64,000 nucleotides of DNA, from contig NZ_CP075583.1 in NCBI RefSeq assembly GCF_023509035.1, positions 2,046,001 to 2,110,000 of the forward strand, given 5' to 3'. The stretch comes from Janthinobacterium lividum. Its GTDB lineage: Bacteria > Pseudomonadota > Gammaproteobacteria > Burkholderiales > Burkholderiaceae_D. Both the position numbers and the translations under genes were made by a program. Under the pieces are notes generated by a model. That model made no database searches. It was not told the origin of the DNA and saw nothing but the letters and a program-made list of their open reading frames with translations. Positions 63,058-64,000 of the stretch are shown one piece after another. Within the stretch, counting starts at the first letter, position 1, and every line of letters begins with the position of its first letter.

Positions 63058-64000
63058 TTAGAAATTCACACCAAAGAATTCTTCAATCTTGCTGATCGAG
63101 AAGTCCATCATTTCCTTGGTCAAACCCGGGAAGACGCCAATCCACAGCGTGTCGTGCATGATGCGGTCGGTATTCGTCAGCTCGCCCGAGACGCGGTAGT
63201 TACGCCCGATCATGTACGGCTGGCGTGTCAGGTTGCCGGCGAACAGCAGGCGGGTACCAATCTTGTTTTGATCGAGGAACGTCAGCAGGTTGACCCGGTC
63301 CACATTGGCTTCCGGGCGCAACGTGATCGGGAAGCCGAACCACGATGGATCCGAGTTTGGCGTCGCCTCAGGCAGGATCAGGAACTCCGCACAGCTTTGC
63401 AAGCCGTTTTTCATGTAGTTGAAATTGTCTTTGCGCGCCTGCACAAAACCGGCCGCGCGGTCCATCTGCGCCAGGCCGCAAGCGGCCTGCATGTCGGTGA
63501 TTTTCAGGTTGTAGCCCAGGTGGCTGTAGGTGTACTTGTGGTCGTAGCCGTCCGGCAGCGTGCCCAGCTTGCAGCAGAAGCGTTGGCCGCAGGTGTTGTC
63601 CTTGCCCGGCGCGCAATAGCAGTCGCGGCCCCAGTCGCGGAACGATTCGGCAATCGCTTTCAGTTCCGGATTGTTGGTAAACACTGCGCCGCCTTCGCCC
63701 ATGGTGATGTGGTGCGCAGGGTAGAAACTCATGGTGCCGATATCGCCGAAAGTACCGCACATCTGGCCATTATATGTGGCGCCCAGGGCGTCACAGCAAT
63801 CTTCAACCAGCCACAAATTGTATTTCTTGCACAGCGCGACGATGACTTCCAGGTTGAACGGATTGCCCAAGGTATGCGCCAGCATGATGGCCTTGGTCTT
63901 GTCCGTGATGGCCGCCTCGATCTTGGAGGCATCAATATTGTAGGTGCCCAGTTCCACGTCGACGAACACGGGCACGGCGCCAAACTGCAAAATAGGATTG
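63058..64000 (-). CDS. rfbH: CDP-6-deoxy-4-hexulose-3-dehydrase (DdhC/RfbH), partial at window edge
   Basis: The C-terminal 313 codons of an iron-sulfur, PMP-dependent dehydrase; the N-terminus lies beyond the window. The aminotransferase-fold active site has His instead of the usual PLP-binding Lys, in [13 protein letters not shown]. Closely spaced cysteines ([16 protein letters not shown]) bind the [2Fe-2S] cluster. These are the diagnostic traits of the E1 enzyme that makes 3,6-dideoxyhexoses (abequose, paratose, tyvelose, ascarylose, colitose-related). A length of about 430-440 residues is normal, so roughly 120 are missing here. ddhA, ddhB and ddhD would be expected just outside. Confidence 0.93.
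   Translation of the reverse strand, partial: NPILQFGAVPVFVDVELGTYNIDASKIEAAITDKTKAIMLAHTLGNPFNLEVIVALCKKYNLWLVEDCCDALGATYNGQMCGTFGDIGTMSFYPAHHITMGEGGAVFTNNPELKAIAESFRDWGRDCYCAPGKDNTCGQRFCCKLGTLPDGYDHKYTYSHLGYNLKITDMQAACGLAQMDRAAGFVQARKDNFNYMKNGLQSCAEFLILPEATPNSDPSWFGFPITLRPEANVDRVNLLTFLDQNKIGTRLLFAGNLTRQPYMIGRNYRVSGELTNTDRIMHDTLWIGVFPGLTKEMMDFSISKIEEFFGVNF

Overview
The window looks like chromosome of a betaproteobacterium of the Oxalobacteraceae, most probably Janthinobacterium or a close relative such as Duganella or Massilia. The basis is GC-rich coding sequence, the betaproteobacterial order rpsU - yqeY - dnaG - rpoD - tRNA, a PEP-CTERM protein, and protein sequences typical of that family. 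No database search was possible, so the genus is inference.

Layout. 83-991: potassium channel. 1030-10773: a lipid-biosynthesis cluster reminiscent of Ole clusters (ketosynthase III, NAD-dependent dehydrogenase, metallo-beta-lactamase-fold hydrolase, adenylate-forming enzyme, PAP2 phosphatase, sterol-type hydroxylase, fatty-acid desaturase), followed by a GbsR/MarR-type regulator under its own promoter with a palindromic operator, a DUF4166 protein and a membrane-anchored SDR protein. 10818-12989: eutBC. 12990-19908: tsaD, a PEP-CTERM protein, a NirD-like protein, DAHP synthase, a degenerate IS110-like protein, ybiB and a YhiN-type flavoprotein. 20091-25769: rpsU, yqeY, dnaG, rpoD and a tRNA-Ile(CAU).

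25770-37547 is a genomic island inserted at the 3' end of that tRNA. It begins with a wrecked tyrosine recombinase and an IS21 istA fragment and ends in a 41-base copy of the tRNA 3' end. Its cargo is a self-consistent bacteriocin (microcin) system: a 64-residue peptide with a double-glycine-type leader and a Gly-rich core bracketed by two cysteines, an unusually compact membrane-fusion protein, a C39-peptidase ABC exporter, a Yip1-like membrane protein, a MacA/MacB-like pump, a second ABC exporter and a DsbA-like lipoprotein. A further copy of the tRNA 3' end at 38685-38731 closes a short segment carrying a HAD hydrolase.

38833-48231 holds ordinary chromosomal genes (FKBP isomerase, YjjG, DUF proteins, GFA protein, outer-membrane barrel, Crp/Fnr regulator, chemoreceptor, DEAD-box helicase). 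48501-64000, all on the minus strand, is a surface-polysaccharide locus: Wzz, a WbpM-type dehydratase, initiating sugar transferase, WbpV-like reductase, four glycosyltransferases, Wzy, an acyltransferase, a Wzx-like flippase and genes for a 3,6-dideoxyhexose (possibly L-ascarylose). The last gene runs off the window.

A cross-cutting observation: five or six genes are broken by single-base deletions, nearly all in G, C or A homopolymers, and each is healed by adding exactly one base. This looks more like a sequencing or assembly artefact than real gene decay.
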